The notes below the pieces were generated by a model. That model had not been told where the DNA came from. It searched no databases and was given only the letters and a program-made list of their open reading frames with translations. From positions 372,001-436,000 of the forward strand of contig CAWDSL010000006.1 in the NCBI GenBank assembly GCA_963805015.1: a stretch of DNA of 64,000 nt, read 5' to 3'. Source of the DNA: RBG-16-66-30 sp963805015 (GTDB lineage Bacteria; Acidobacteriota; Aminicenantia; Aminicenantales; Saccharicenantaceae). Both the position numbers and the translations under genes were made by a program. Shown in pieces: positions 54,619 through 64,000 of this stretch; within the stretch, counting starts at the first letter, position 1, and every line of letters starts with the position of its first letter.

Positions 54619-55594
54619 CAAGCTCGAAGCCTACCTCGAAGAGATCAGCCACTTCCTGTCCGGCCGCGCCGAGCGCGAGGAGATCCTCAGCGAGATCCGC
54701 AGCCACATCATGGAGAAGGCCGCCGAGGGGCCCGGCGAGTTCGGCGACGCCGCCGTCGATCGGGCCATCGCCGCCTTCGGCCCGGCCCGCAAGGTCGCCG
54801 AGCGCTACGTCGACGACAGGCCTATCATCGCCCCCGCCTACAAGCGCTACCTCTTCCGCTACACGTCGTTCCTATTCGCCATCCACGCCGCGCTGACCGT
54901 CGTGGCCGTAGTTTTCAAGAAGGACTTCGTCATCTTCCCGTTCCTGTTCATGCCCAAACTCGGGGTCATCGAAGCCCTGATGTACCTGCCGACGGCTCTC
55001 CTGACGGACCTCGGCGTCGTCGCCCTGGTCCTCTACTTCATCACCCAGAGCGGAAAGGACATCAAGCTGCCCTGGCCCAAGTTCGCCGTCGACCTCGACG
55101 AGGTCAAGCCTCCGAAAAAGGGCTTCTGGCCGAGCCGCATCGCCACGGCCGTCGGGGCGATCGTCATGCTGGCCATCACCGACTTCGCGCTCTACCTCTT
55201 CGCCCGTCACGGGAGCATCTTCTTCGTCAACCTGGACTGGCATGACCCGAGACCGCTCTTCACCCCCGCCGCCGGTCGCTACGTCTCGCTCGTGGTCATC
55301 GCCATGTTCGCCGCCTCGACCATGGCCCTTCTGGTCAAGCTGATCACCCGGTCCCGCTGGGTGGACGTGGCGTCCAACGCCGTATCGCTCGCCTTGATCG
55401 GGCTCCTGCTCCGCCAGCCTCTTGACGGGCTCTTCGCGCCCGAGATCGCCGTCCGTTTCTCGCCCCGGTTCACGACGTGGATCCAATACACCATCCTATT
55501 CGTGCTCCTGTTCATCGCCCTGATGACCACGATCGAGCTCATCAAGAGCATCGTCGCGATAAGCCGGCGGAAGCTCGCCGCGAAAGCGCGGTGA
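54611..55594 (+). CDS. HAAS-domain membrane protein paired with PadR
   Basis: 327 residues. The N-terminal helical HAAS-like region (about 1-70: L-E-A-Y-L-E-E-I-S-H-F-L, E-I-L-S-E-I-R-S-H-I-M-E-K, A-I-A-A-F-G-P-A-R-K-V-A-E) is the usual partner of PadR regulators. About six membrane helices follow (85-315). Its start overlaps padR. It may sense a membrane or envelope signal and control PadR, by analogy with other PadR-HAAS pairs. Confidence 0.82.
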   Translation: MSDKLEAYLEEISHFLSGRAEREEILSEIRSHIMEKAAEGPGEFGDAAVDRAIAAFGPARKVAERYVDDRPIIAPAYKRYLFRYTSFLFAIHAALTVVAVVFKKDFVIFPFLFMPKLGVIEALMYLPTALLTDLGVVALVLYFITQSGKDIKLPWPKFAVDLDEVKPPKKGFWPSRIATAVGAIVMLAITDFALYLFARHGSIFFVNLDWHDPRPLFTPAAGRYVSLVVIAMFAASTMALLVKLITRSRWVDVASNAVSLALIGLLLRQPLDGLFAPEIAVRFSPRFTTWIQYTILFVLLFIALMTTIELIKSIVAISRRKLAAKAR

Positions 55595-55622
55595 GCCGGC
55601 TAAAAGCGGGGGAAAAGAACGG

Positions 55623-55703
55623 GGGACACGATACCCGTTTCCTATTTTTTAACAGTAGCTTACAGAAGAAGATAATGGGAAACGGGTATCATGTCCCGCT
55701 TTT
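55623..55703. terminator. REP-like palindrome (copy 5) acting as terminator
   Basis: 20-base arms GGGACACGATACCCGTTTCC (55623-55642) and GGAAACGGGTATCATGTCCC (55678-55697) pair at 19 of 20 positions. GCTTTTT follows. It lies between convergent genes, 29 bases after the HAAS gene stop, and could stop transcription from the left. The 35-base loop is AT-rich and unlike its surroundings. Confidence 0.78.
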
Positions 55704-56066
55704 TCAGGGTACGTAATTCGCGTCGTCGGCGGCGATCGACGAGTTTAAGTAATAGGCGGTGGCCCGGGCCACGGTGAAGACGACAAAGACCGTCATGAGG
55801 ATGGCCAGGACCATGAGGGCGACGGCCTTGGGGCTCGAGACCTTCTTGGCCAATCCCTGGGGCGACAGCACGTCCCAGAGCGTCTTGCCGATGAAGCCGA
55901 TCATGATCATCAGGCCCAGGAAGAGCCTGTAGCTTGTGACCTTGCCGGCGCCCGCGTCCCTGGCGTCGATGCGGAAGTAAGGCGAAACGAGCCAGAGGGC
56001 GAAGAGCAGGACCAGGGCGGTCACCGCGATGGCCAAAGCCTTTTTGGAGTCAAGTTCGAGTTTCAC
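55704..56066 (-). CDS. Small three-helix membrane protein, unknown
   Basis: 120 residues with hydrophobic helices at about 10-28 (L-A-I-A-V-T-A-L-V-L-L-F-A-L-W-L), 47-66 and 80-102 (A-L-M-V-L-A-I-L-M-T-V-F-V-V-F-T-V). A short N-terminal cytoplasmic segment and a soluble tail flank them. It lies downstream of the HTH-TPR gene on the same strand, 54 bases away, so co-transcription is possible. No family recognised. Confidence 0.75.
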   Translation of the reverse strand: MKLELDSKKALAIAVTALVLLFALWLVSPYFRIDARDAGAGKVTSYRLFLGLMIMIGFIGKTLWDVLSPQGLAKKVSSPKAVALMVLAILMTVFVVFTVARATAYYLNSSIAADDANYVP

Positions 56067-56120
56067 CGTCGGTTCCTCCGCGTTCTATTAGACGGGGGGA
56101 GGCCAAAAACCTTCCCCAAT

Positions 56121-57978
56121 TCATAAGCCGCCGTACTTCTCCAGCCGCTCGGCGTACTTGTGCTCCTCGCGCCTCAGCAGCTCGGCGAAGCGGGGCTCGC
56201 CGCGAAGCCTGTCCAGGAAATGGTCGCGGCGGTTGTTGAGAAAGGGGAAGAAGTAGGCGTAATCGTGGGTCTCTTCGAAAGCGTGGCCGATGGCGTAGTC
56301 GATTTCGTCGATGGCTTCCTTCCTCATGCCGAGCGCCGCGTAGATGCGCGAGACGTAATAAGTCATCCGGACCGAGGGGCCCGCCGCCCGGGAGGGCGCG
56401 ATGGCGGCCAGCGCCGCCTTCCCCTCCCCGCGTCCCGCGGCGAGCAGGGCCCGGACGGCCCCGACATAGGGATCTCCCGGCGCGAAGGTCTCGGCCACGG
56501 CCAGTTCGGCCGCGGCGGCGTCGTAGCGCTTCATCAGCATGAGCGCCCGGGCCCGGTGGCAACGGGCCCGGAAATCGGCCGGCTCGAGCTCGATCATCTT
56601 GTCGTAGTCGGCCAGAGCCGACTCGTAGAAGCCCATCTGCTCGTAGGACCAGGCCCGGAACAGGAACACGTCGGCCGTCGCCCCGCCGGCCTTGACCACC
56701 CGCGTGAAGTACTCGACGCTCCGCTCCAGGACGCCGACGCTCTGCAGGAACGAGCCCGCGTCGGTCAGCACGTAGAGGCTGGCGGGGTCGAGCTCGACGG
56801 CCTTCTTGAGGTAGGCGTAGGCCTGGTCCATGTCCTGCTCGAAAAACGCGGGCCCAGGCGACGCCGACGTTGGTCTCGGCCCGGTCGGGCGAGATCTCGT
56901 AGGCACGCCGGTAGTTCTCGTTCATCAGCCGCAGGGCCTCCGGATCCCGGCCCTCGTAGACGAAGCGCATCTGGTAGGCGTCGCCCAGCCCGAGGTAGGC
57001 CAGGGCGCAGCCGGGATCGGCCTCGCGGGCTTGACCGAACAGGCCGATGACCTTCTCGAGGTCGGCAGGCGCGAGGCTCAGGGTGTACTTACGCTCGATG
57101 GCCCGGGCCGATTCGTAGTAGCGCGTCGCCTGGACCGAGCAGGCCATGAGCGCGGCGGGCCCGGTCGCGGTCGGGACGCCGAAAGCCCGACGGATCCCGT
57201 CGGCCATCCGGTCCTCGAGGACCGGCATCTCGGCCTCCGTCCCCGGCACGTGGTCCGTGAGGAGGGGCCCGCCGGCCTTGGCCTCGCGAAGCTGGTAATC
57301 GATGCGAAGCTTCGAGCCGGAGCGGCCCAGGTGGGCGACGAGGAGCCACCCGGCCCCCGCCCTGGCGCTGACGGCGGCCAGGTCGGCCGGCGTGAGCGGC
57401 GCCCCCGGTTCGAGCCCGAGCTTGCGCACGGCGTCGGAGACGACATCGAAGCTGTACACCTTCAAGTGCTCGGCGCTCTGTTGGAGGTCGCGGATGACGT
57501 GGTCCGCGATGGATTCGCAGAGGTAGTTCAGGCCGTCGTCGCCCGTTCCGTTGACGACGGGCAAGACCGCGAGGCTGGGGCGATTGCCGCTCGGCACGAA
57601 TCGGGCGCCGCCGTGGTCGATCGTGCGCAGGGCGAGGACGCCGATGACCAGGGCGCCCGTGAGGGCCGCGGCGACGTACCAGCGGCGGAGGAACTGGAGG
57701 GAGGGCGGGAGACGAAGGGCGCGAAGGACGTCCAGGAAGCGCGCGGGCGCCGCGGGAGCGGGCGGGAGAAGAGACTTCTCGCCCTCGCGCTCGTGGAGCT
57801 TGATCTCCTGCCAGCGGTCGAGCTCATCCTTATAGGCCATGACCCGGGCCTTGGGCGAGCCGTTGAGACGGTGGACCGGCAGGCCGAGATGCTCCTCCCA
57901 GCGGCGGCACGTGCGGACGTCGCGGCTGAGATAGGCGGAGATCTCCTTCCAGGATTGGAGGACTTCTCGTGCGCTCAT
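56121..57978 (-). CDS. HTH - transmembrane - TPR protein, one frameshift
   Basis: About 618 residues after removing one inserted base near 56855 (GCCCGCGTTTTTC). An excisionase/MerR-like helix-turn-helix (S-W-K-E-I-S-A-Y-L-S-R-D-V-R-T-C-R-R-W-E) is at 9-28. One membrane helix lies near 105-122. A TolB/FlgO-like periplasmic module (L-A-V-L-P-V-V-N-G-T-G-D-D) begins near 137, and TPR repeats fill about 280-600. This architecture (DNA-binding head, one helix, exported TPR) is typical of Acidobacteriota and suggests membrane-anchored sensing with direct gene control. Confidence 0.85.
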
Positions 57979-58023
57979 CGCCCTTTCCCCCGGGGATTGG
58001 CCGGTGCCGTTGTTTAACTATAA

Positions 58024-58051
58024 ATTATTCATAAGAAAGAGGAAATGTCAA
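58024..58051 (-). promoter_or_regulatory. Promoter of the HTH-TPR gene (minus strand)
   Basis: On the minus strand TTGACA (58051-58046), 16 bp, then AATAAT (58029-58024), scoring 6/6 and 5/6. It lies 45 bases before the ATG at 57978. Confidence 0.68.
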
Positions 58052-58074
58052 TAGCCCCGCGGGCCGGCGAGCCC

Positions 58075-58103
58075 GGGGACATGTACCCTTGGTACGTGTC
58101 CCC
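58075..58103. repeat. REP-like palindrome (copy 6)
   Basis: Arms GGGGACATGTACC and GGTACGTGTCCCC (12 of 13 paired, the other a G-T wobble) around a CTT loop. It sits between two divergent promoters regions, upstream of the serine hydrolase at 58150. Confidence 0.85.
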
Positions 58104-58149
58104 CCGCTTGTATTACAATGCCCCCAATATCCCAGCCCGGAGGTGCCCG

Positions 58150-59889
58150 ATGGCTCGTTTCACCAAGAGATCAGTCCCGAAGATTCGCGCCCTGGCCGCC
58201 GGCGTCCTCGCGGCCGTTTTCGGCCTGGCCGTGATCCTCGTCGCGGCCGCGCCCGTGGCCGCCGCCGAGGAGACGACGGACAAGGTCGACAAGCTGTTCG
58301 CGACCTGGGACCGGACGACCAGCCCCGGCGCGGCGCTGGCCGTCGTGAGGGACGGCAAGATCGTTTATGAGCGGGGCTACGGCATGGCCCGGCTCGAGGA
58401 CGGCCTGGCCAACTCGCCGGACAAGGTCTTCGACGTCGGCTCTGTTTCGAAGCAGTTCACGGCGGCGTGCGTGGCGTTCCTCGTCCGCGAGGGCAAGGTC
58501 GGCCTCGACGACGACCTCCGCAAGTACCTTCCGGAGATGCCCGACTACGGAACGCCGGTGACGGTGCGCCACCTGCTTCACCACACGAGCGGCCTGCGCG
58601 ATTACAACGCTCTCCTGAGCCTGGCCGGGTTCCGGCCCGAGTCGGACTGTCCGACCGTCGAGGAGGCGCTCGAGATCGTGAGGCGGCAGAAGAAGCTCAA
58701 TTACGCACCGGGAGAAGAGTACTCGTACACGAACACGGGTTTCTTCCTGTTGAGCCAGATCGTCGAGCGGGTCAGCGGGAAGTCGCTCAACGCCTTCGCC
58801 CAGGAGCGGATCTTCAAACCGTTGGGGATGACGAAGACGCTTTTCCAGGACGACCACACCCAGGTCATCCGGGACCGGGCGACGGGCTACGCGAAGGGCG
58901 AGCAGGGTTGGGCCGTCTCGATGAGCAACTGGGACGAGACCGGCGACGGCAATATCTACACGACCGTGCGGGACATGGCCAAATGGGACCAGGCCTTCAC
59001 CAACGGCACGCTCGGAGAAGGGCTGACGGAGATGATGCAGGAGACGGGCCGCCTCAACTCCGGTAAAGCGATCGATTACGCCTGGGGCCTGGTGGTCACG
59101 GAGTACAAGGGACTCAAGGTCGTCGAGCACGGCGGGGCCTGGGTGGGCTTCCGGGCGGCCATCGTCCGTTTCCCCGAGCAGAGGTTCACGGTCGTGATCC
59201 TGGCGAACCTCGACGCCATCGACCCTTCGGGACTGGCCTTCAAGGTGGCGGACATCTATCTGGCGGGGCAGCTGAAGGAGCCGGTGAAGAAGGAGGCGGG
59301 AGGAGCGGAGACGAAGGGCGGGAAGGCTTATGCGGCATCAAAGGCCGAGTTGGAAGCGCTCGCCGGCAACTGGCAAGACGACAAGTTCGGCCTGTGGTTG
59401 ACGGTGGCGATGAAGGACGGGCGGCTCTACGGCCGGGACGATGGGCCGGAACTATCGGGCTCGAGGCCGTCGGGCCGGGTCGGTTCGTCGTGCCGGGTAA
59501 CACGACGGGCATCACGGTCGAGTTCGCGAAGGACGCGGCCGGGAAGCCGACGACGGCCCAGATGACCGTTGGCCAGAGCCAGGAATTCCGGTTCAAGAGG
59601 GCCGAAGCTGTCAAGGCGCTGGACGCCGCCGGGCTGGCGGAATACGCGGGGAATTACATGAGCGAGGAGCTGCTCGATACCAAGTACAAGGTGAGCGTCG
59701 AGAAGGACGGCTTGGTCATGAAGACCAGGGACGTCCCGCGGGCCGAGCTCAAGGCCATGGCCCCGGACAAATTCACGGTGCCCGGACTTCGGCATGAACG
59801 TCGAGTTCGTGAGGGGCGACGGCGGAAAGGTCATGGGATTCACGGTGAGCGTGGGACGCGCCGGCGGGATCGAGTTCGTCAAGAGGTGA
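58150..59889 (+). CDS. Secreted serine hydrolase (beta-lactamase family), two frameshifts
   Basis: About 579 residues after correcting one lost base near 59440 and one extra base near 59785. A signal peptide (about 1-45) ends in A-A-P-V-A-A-A-E-E. The catalytic S-x-x-K is in V-G-S-V-S-K-Q-F near 99. Y-S-Y-T-N-T-G is the YxN motif near 195, and a later V-E-H-G-G-A-W is the third motif. A C-terminal beta-rich domain (about 395-575) resembles the DUF3471/Pab87-type domain of D-aminopeptidases. The ATG follows GGAGGTGCCCG; TACAAT at 58114-58119 is a possible -10. It is paralogous to the gene at 28323. Confidence 0.88.
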
Positions 59890-59892
59890 GCC

Positions 59893-61172
59893 ATGGCCAA
59901 GATCACGATGCTCGGGACGGGGCTCATCGGAACGTTCTATACGCAGACCCTCCACGGGCTTCAGGAGCCGCGACCGGGTGGTCAACGTCTATTCGCGCTC
60001 GGCGGAGAGGGCCAAGGCGTTCGCGGCGGACCAGGGGATCGGGCGATGGAGCGCCGATCTGCAGAAAGGCCGTCCGGGACCCCGAGTCCGAGATCGTCGT
60101 CGTCGGGCTGCCCAACGACGTCCATAGGGAAGCCGTTCGGCTGGCGGCCGAGGCCGGGAAAGCCGTCCTCTGCACCAAGCCCCTCGGCCGGACGGCCGCC
60201 GAGGCGCTCGAGATGCTCAAGGCCGTGGAGAAAGCCGGGGTCTTCGCCGGATACCTCGAGGACCTCGTCTACACGCCCAAGACCCTCAAGGCGCTCGCCT
60301 CGACGCGCAAGGGCGCGATGGGCCGCATCCTGTGGACCCGGTCGCGCGAGACCCACCCCGGTCCCCACAGCGCCTGGTTCTGGGATCCGAAGCGGTCGGG
60401 CGGCGGGGCGGTCGTCGACATGGGCTGTCATTGCATCGAGATCGGCCGCAGCTTCATCGGCAAGGACAAGCGGCCGCTCCGGGCGTTCTGCTGGGGCGCG
60501 ACCCAGGTCCACCCCATCGAGGCCGAGGACCACGCCATCGGGCTCGTCGAGTACGAGGGCGGGGCGGTCGGCCAGTTCGAGGTCAGCTGGACGTTCCGGG
60601 GCGGGATGGACCTGCGCGACGAGGTCAGCGGGACCGAGGGGACGATCCGGCTCGATCACTTCCTGCGCACGGGATTCGAGATGTTCACGGCCGCGGGCCA
60701 AGGCGGCTACGTCGCCGAGAAGGCCGAGGGCCGGACGGGTTGGCTCTTCCCGGTCGGCGACGAGGCCCACGAGCTCGGCTACGTCCACATGTTCCAGGAC
60801 ATGCTCGACGCGTGGGAGTCCGGCCGGGCGCCCATGGAGACCTTCTACGACGGATACGTCGTCAACGCCGTCATCGATGCCTGCTACAGGTCGATGAAAT
60901 CGGGGCGGTGGGAGCCGGTCAGGCTCGTTGGATGGCAAGGGAACGGAGCTAAGGCAGGCAAAACGGGTCGGAAGCCAGGCCGGAAGGCCCCATCAAAGGC
61001 CCCTGAGCGGCCCCTGGAGGCGAAAAACGGGGAAAACCAGGGAGGAAGAAGCCTGGGGAAAGCCCCAAAGGCAGGCTTTATCGCCATCAAGACCGAGCGC
61101 CTGCCCGACGGCAGGACCAAGCGGATCCTGAAGGACAAGGCGACGGGCCGGATCGTCGAGAAGATCGAGTAG
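59893..61172 (+). CDS. Gfo/Idh/MocA family oxidoreductase, two frameshifts
   Basis: 425 residues after removing inserted bases near 59960 (CACGGGCTTC) and 60065 (CAGAAAGGCC); the corrected length divides by three. The N-terminal Rossmann motif is M-L-G-T-G-L-I-G at 6-13. The E-K-P-like segment is C-T-K-P-L-G-R near 95. D-M-G-C-H-C-I-E-I near 175 is the catalytic-helix region. The last ~75 residues are a Lys/Pro/Gly-rich linker and a basic tail, which is unusual for this family. Members oxidise sugars, inositols or similar compounds with NAD(P). It starts three bases after the serine hydrolase stop. Confidence 0.86.
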
Positions 61173-61187
61173 GGCGGCCCGGGGCCC

Positions 61188-62121
61188 TCACCTCGCCGGG
61201 GCCAGCGAGATCAACGCCCGCAAGGTCCGGAATCCCTCGATATAATCGTCCGCCGTGAAGGCGAGCGTCCGGGCGTCCATCCTCTTGACGTCCGGGAGAA
61301 GCATCGCCCCCATGTCGGCCTGGGCGGAGACGTGGTAGCCGAGCTCGAAGTTGTACGGAGAGGCCGAGCTTGAAGGGCTTGATGCGAGCGCAGCTTGCCG
61401 AGCGCCTCCTTGACCCCCGCCGTGATCATCTGTCGGGCCTCCGCCATGGGCACGAGCTTGGCCGCCAGCCGGCCGTAGGCCTCCTTGACGGCGACGGTCA
61501 CGACGTCCTTGCCCAGGATCTCGCCGGCCTGCCGGCAGACGGCCGTATCGCCGCTGACGAGGACGACCGGCACGCCGTAATAGCCGGCGATCGCCGCGTT
61601 GAGCCCGAGCTCGGGCATCTCGATGCCGTTGACCTGGATGGCCCGGACGACCGAGCCCGAGATCGTGTGGTCGAGGATGGCGTTCTCCGTCCCCGCCTTG
61701 GCGTGGTAGCCGATGAAGAGGCAGGCCGCGAACGAGGCGTCGATCCCCTGCATCATCGACAGCGGCTTGGGCGAGCCGCTGATGAGGATGGCCTCTCGGA
61801 TGGAGGTCGTCGGGATCGATGTTGCGCATGGAGCCGTGGGAATCGTTGACGACGACCTCGGTGGCCCCGGCCGCGAGGGCGCCCTCGACGGCGGCGTTGA
61901 CGTCCTGGGCCATCCATTTCGCGGCCGTCGGCGTATTCGGCCGTGCCGGGCGTCGTCTGGTCGCCGTGGACGATCCCCGAGATCCCCTCCATGTCGACCG
62001 AGATGAAGACCTTGAGCGGGGGCTTTCGGCTGGGCTGCGGCCGACGAGCAAGACGGCGAGCGAACAGGATGATGCCGATGCGACCGCGCCGGACACGATG
62101 ACGACAGCTCGTTTTTCTCAT
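61188..62121 (-). pseudogene. M55 D-aminopeptidase (DppA-like), about four frameshifts
   Basis: Assembled reading: L-K-V-F-I-S-V-D-M-E-G-I-S-G-I-V-H, then W-M-A-Q-D-V-N-A-A-V-E-G, V-V-V-N-D-S-H-G-S-M-R-N, C-L-F-I-G-Y-H-A-K-A-G-T, L-V-S-G-D-T-A-V and a C-terminal F-E-L-G-Y-H. These are DppA signatures (zinc-binding S-V-D-M-E-G, D-S-H-G, G-Y-H). Four +1 changes (near 61925, 61800, 61385 and 61362) are needed; the length then divides by three, giving about 309 residues. The N-terminus is unclear: the ATG at 62121 has TGGAG before it, but the best signal peptide is in another frame. M55 enzymes remove N-terminal D-amino acids from peptides. Confidence 0.75.
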
Positions 62122-62166
62122 GGCGATCTCCATCGAATCGCGCTTTATACCATTCGTCACCTGTTC

Positions 62167-62828
62167 TTAGGTTCTCGGTCCGACGAATGGAGCCTTGCGG
62201 CCGGGGCAGCGCTCCCGCTCGCAGAGCTGGCAGGCCACGAAGCCCTCCTCGGACGGGAAGAGGATCCCGGAGATCGACTTCCGCGGCACCATGAGCATGC
62301 TGTCGGTCAGGCGCACGCCGACGAGGCGCTCCGTGTCGCCGAAGATCGAGAAGAGCTTCGTCTGCTCGGTGATGGGCCAGTCCTCGAGCGAGCCGGGGCT
62401 CATGTTGGAGAGCGGGCCGAGGCCGAAGCGCGCTCTCGAGCTGCTCGGCGAGCCAGCCGGCCGCCTGTTCGAGGGCGATGTTGGCCATCTCCTCGAGGTA
62501 GTACTGCTTGAGGAGGTCGCCCTGGGCGCGCGGCCGCGCGCTCGAGCTCCGGGCCGACCGTGATGATGTAGGGGAAGACCTTGTTGGCCCGCTCGAGGTT
62601 CCCGCGCAGGATCGGGCTGTGGAAGGTGACGCCGGCGACCTCGACCGTCCCCTCCCCTTTCGCGCCGATATACGCGACTTCGTAGATGGCTCGGGGAACG
62701 ATGAGCCCCCGGGCCAGCCCGGCCAGATCATCGAGAGAGGGGAAGCCGGCCCGCTCGGGGTTGAATCGCAGCCGCTCGGCCAGATCCGAGGGATCGAGGG
62801 AGATCGGCAGGACATCGAATATTTCCAT
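62167..62828 (-). CDS. Methionine synthase activation-domain-like protein, two frameshifts
   Basis: 219 residues after removing inserted bases near 62535 and 62420. The C-terminal part has M-S-P-G-S-L-E-D-W-P-I-T-E-Q, G-V-R-L-T-D-S-M-L-M-V-P-R-K-S-I-S-G-I and ends with C-x-L-C-x5-C. These match the B12-dependent methionine synthase activation domain, which binds SAM and reactivates cobalamin. Stand-alone versions occur near corrinoid proteins or serve short split MetH enzymes. The Cys cluster near the C-terminus suggests a metal site. No corrinoid protein gene is in the window. The start ATG (62826-62828) is supported by the reading from residue 1. Confidence 0.78.
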
Positions 62829-63224
62829 GGCTCAGGTCATATCTATCCTGAACGGCCGCGAGAATCAAGGCTCCTTTGTCCGTCCGAGGGCCGGCGACGG
62901 ATCCATCCCGATATCCGATCCATCAGGCGGCGGTTCGACCGGTCTTGGCTGGCCTGGAGTTGGGTATTGACTTTGCGTATGTTAGGCCTTAAGATAGGCT
63001 CCAAGGGAAGCAGGGAGTCTTTGGTCGTTCTGTGCGCTGTTGTTGTTGAAAAAGGGTCGTATTCCCCTCTTTCCCGAAGAGATACCGGCTAGGTGGAGGG
63101 AGAGGAGATGGAAACAGCGAAGGCCAGAGCCTCAAGAAACCAAGAGTCGCATTTCGGGGAGAGGTCTATACGGGACCGCATAAAGCCGGGATGGTTGGCT
63201 GCCTTGGGCAGGAGGAGCGTAAAA
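62829..63224. other. Intergenic region with one promoter
   Basis: The stretch between the minus-strand MetH-like gene and the deacetylase holds a promoter at 62967-62995. Its AT-richer composition differs from the rest of the window. Two upstream in-frame starts (GTG 63093, ATG 63108) exist, but I see no separate gene or RNA. Confidence 0.5.
62967..62995 (+). promoter_or_regulatory. Promoter of the polysaccharide deacetylase gene
   Basis: TTGACT (62967-62972), 17 bp, then TAAGAT (62990-62995), scoring 5/6 and 4/6. Confidence 0.55.
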
Positions 63225-64000
63225 ATGAGCACTTTGCCTCGCCTGGTCCTCTGGGCTTTGATTGGATTGCTCCTCCCTTTGCGAAATGCCCTGGCCCAAG
63301 ATCACCAGATCACGCCATGGAGGCACAATCACGCGGGGGCGGTCTCTGTGACCTTCGACGACGGATATTGGTCGCAAGTCACAAACGCCGTGCCTCTTCT
63401 GAACTCCAGGGGTCTGAAAGCCACCTTCTTCGTGACAACGGGTACGACAGAGGTCCCCTGGGACCAATGGTCGGCAGCTCGCGGTGCAAGGCCATGAGAT
63501 CGCGAGCCACTCCGTCAACCACCCTGACTTTGTTTACTTGACCGACTCGGAGCTGCGGTACGAACTCAGCGAATCCCAGCGAGCGATCAACGAGAACATC
63601 CCCTCGCAGTCGTGCCTAACGATCTCCTATCCCTACACGGACAACAATGCGTATGTGCGAGCCGTCACAAGCGAATACTATATCGCGGCGAGAGGCGGCT
63701 GGGCGGGGGACGAAGGGGGAAACTTCAACTTTTACGACGACATTCCGTCGTTCTGGCCGTGGCCGGCGGGCATTCAGTTCGGGCAATTCAGAGCCGTCGA
63801 TTTCTACAACACGGCCGCTGAAAACATCGATTTTTCCATGGACATATCTTTGTTGGACGCCAAGTTCGACATCGCCATCGCCTACAATGCCTGGTATTGC
63901 ATGTATCTGCATGCCGTGCCTACCGAGGGCATCGGCTACCTGACAACGCTTCTCGACCATATCGTCGCGAGGGATCTCTGGATGGCCACGTATGAAGATG
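63225..64000 (+). CDS. Secreted polysaccharide deacetylase, one frameshift, runs off the window
   Basis: The ATG at 63225 has AGGAGG nine bases before it and gives a clean signal peptide (M-S-T-L-P-R-L-V-L-W-A-L-I-G-L-L-L-P). It is preferred to 63108. The NodB-type motif V-S-V-T-F-D-D-G-Y is near residue 42 and the metal motif S-H-S-V-N-H follows the frame change. One inserted base near 63478 (GGCAGCTCGCG) splits it. After correction it continues to 64000 without a stop: residues include D-F-Y-N-T-A-A and I-A-I-A-Y-N-A-W. Its lower GC and more varied codon use differ from most genes here. It acts on N- or O-acetylated glycans. Confidence 0.83.

Overview
The window is GC-rich DNA (roughly two-thirds G+C by eye) that is almost fully coding, with about 50 protein genes on both strands and no rRNA, tRNA or CRISPR array that I can see. 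The gene mix suggests a heterotrophic member of the Acidobacteriota or the related Aminicenantes lineage. The pointers are a PadR/HAAS pair, an HTH-TPR protein, BNR-repeat secreted proteins, a VKOR-DsbA fusion, many secreted serine hydrolases and peptidases, GTP-dependent PEPCK and cytochrome bd. This placement is an inference. Clear sigma70-type promoters (TTGACA / TATAAT-like, 16-18 bp apart) precede many transcription units.

Layout. 0-4 kb: a CDF metal transporter, then divergent cydAB. 4-5.6 kb: a secreted thioredoxin-TPR gene interrupted by one in-frame TGA exactly at the first redox-cysteine position. A hairpin that fits the bacterial SECIS rules follows, so this is a strong selenoprotein candidate. 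5.7-8.1 kb: exported methyltransferase, esterase and HpaI-type aldolase. 8.1-16.4 kb: a three-gene cyclic-di-GMP operon, made of a REC-PilZ-PilZ-hydrolase-methyltransferase fusion, a histidine kinase-receiver-HD-GYP protein and a 7TM-PAS-GAF-GGDEF cyclase. 16.4-20.9 kb: tandem repeat, DUF1015, HD hydrolase, lactate permease, iron-sulfur flavoprotein. 21.07-21.37 kb: a non-coding, palindrome-rich element with 10-bp terminal inverted repeats. 21.4-26.6 kb: ICL/PEP-mutase family enzyme, GNAT, pckG. 26.6-36.5 kb: MFS transporter (seven frameshifts), serine hydrolase, large BNR protein, Na+/solute symporter, 16-residue glycine-repeat protein. 36.5-42.6 kb: membrane protein plus a molybdenum-hydroxylase operon (Fe-S, Mo, FAD subunits, XdhC, MocA-like). 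42.7-55.6 kb: TPR protein, pseudouridine synthase, SthA-like flavoprotein, M28-M19 peptidase fusion, poly(A)/CCA polymerase family enzyme with a low-complexity insert, VKOR-DsbA, CAP-domain protein, ferredoxin-like protein, PadR-HAAS operon. 55.7-64 kb: HTH-TPR protein, serine hydrolase, Gfo/Idh oxidoreductase, D-aminopeptidase, MetH-activation-like protein, and a polysaccharide deacetylase running off the end.

Two properties cut across the window. First, about 28 single-base frame changes fall in 26.6-40 kb and 56-64 kb, with none found in 0-26.6 kb or 40-55.6 kb. Most are +1 insertions of G or C, which points to local sequencing or assembly error, or to decay. Second, six intergenic palindromes share the arms GGGGACAYG / CRTGTCCCC, a REP-like family, and at least two of them double as intrinsic terminators.
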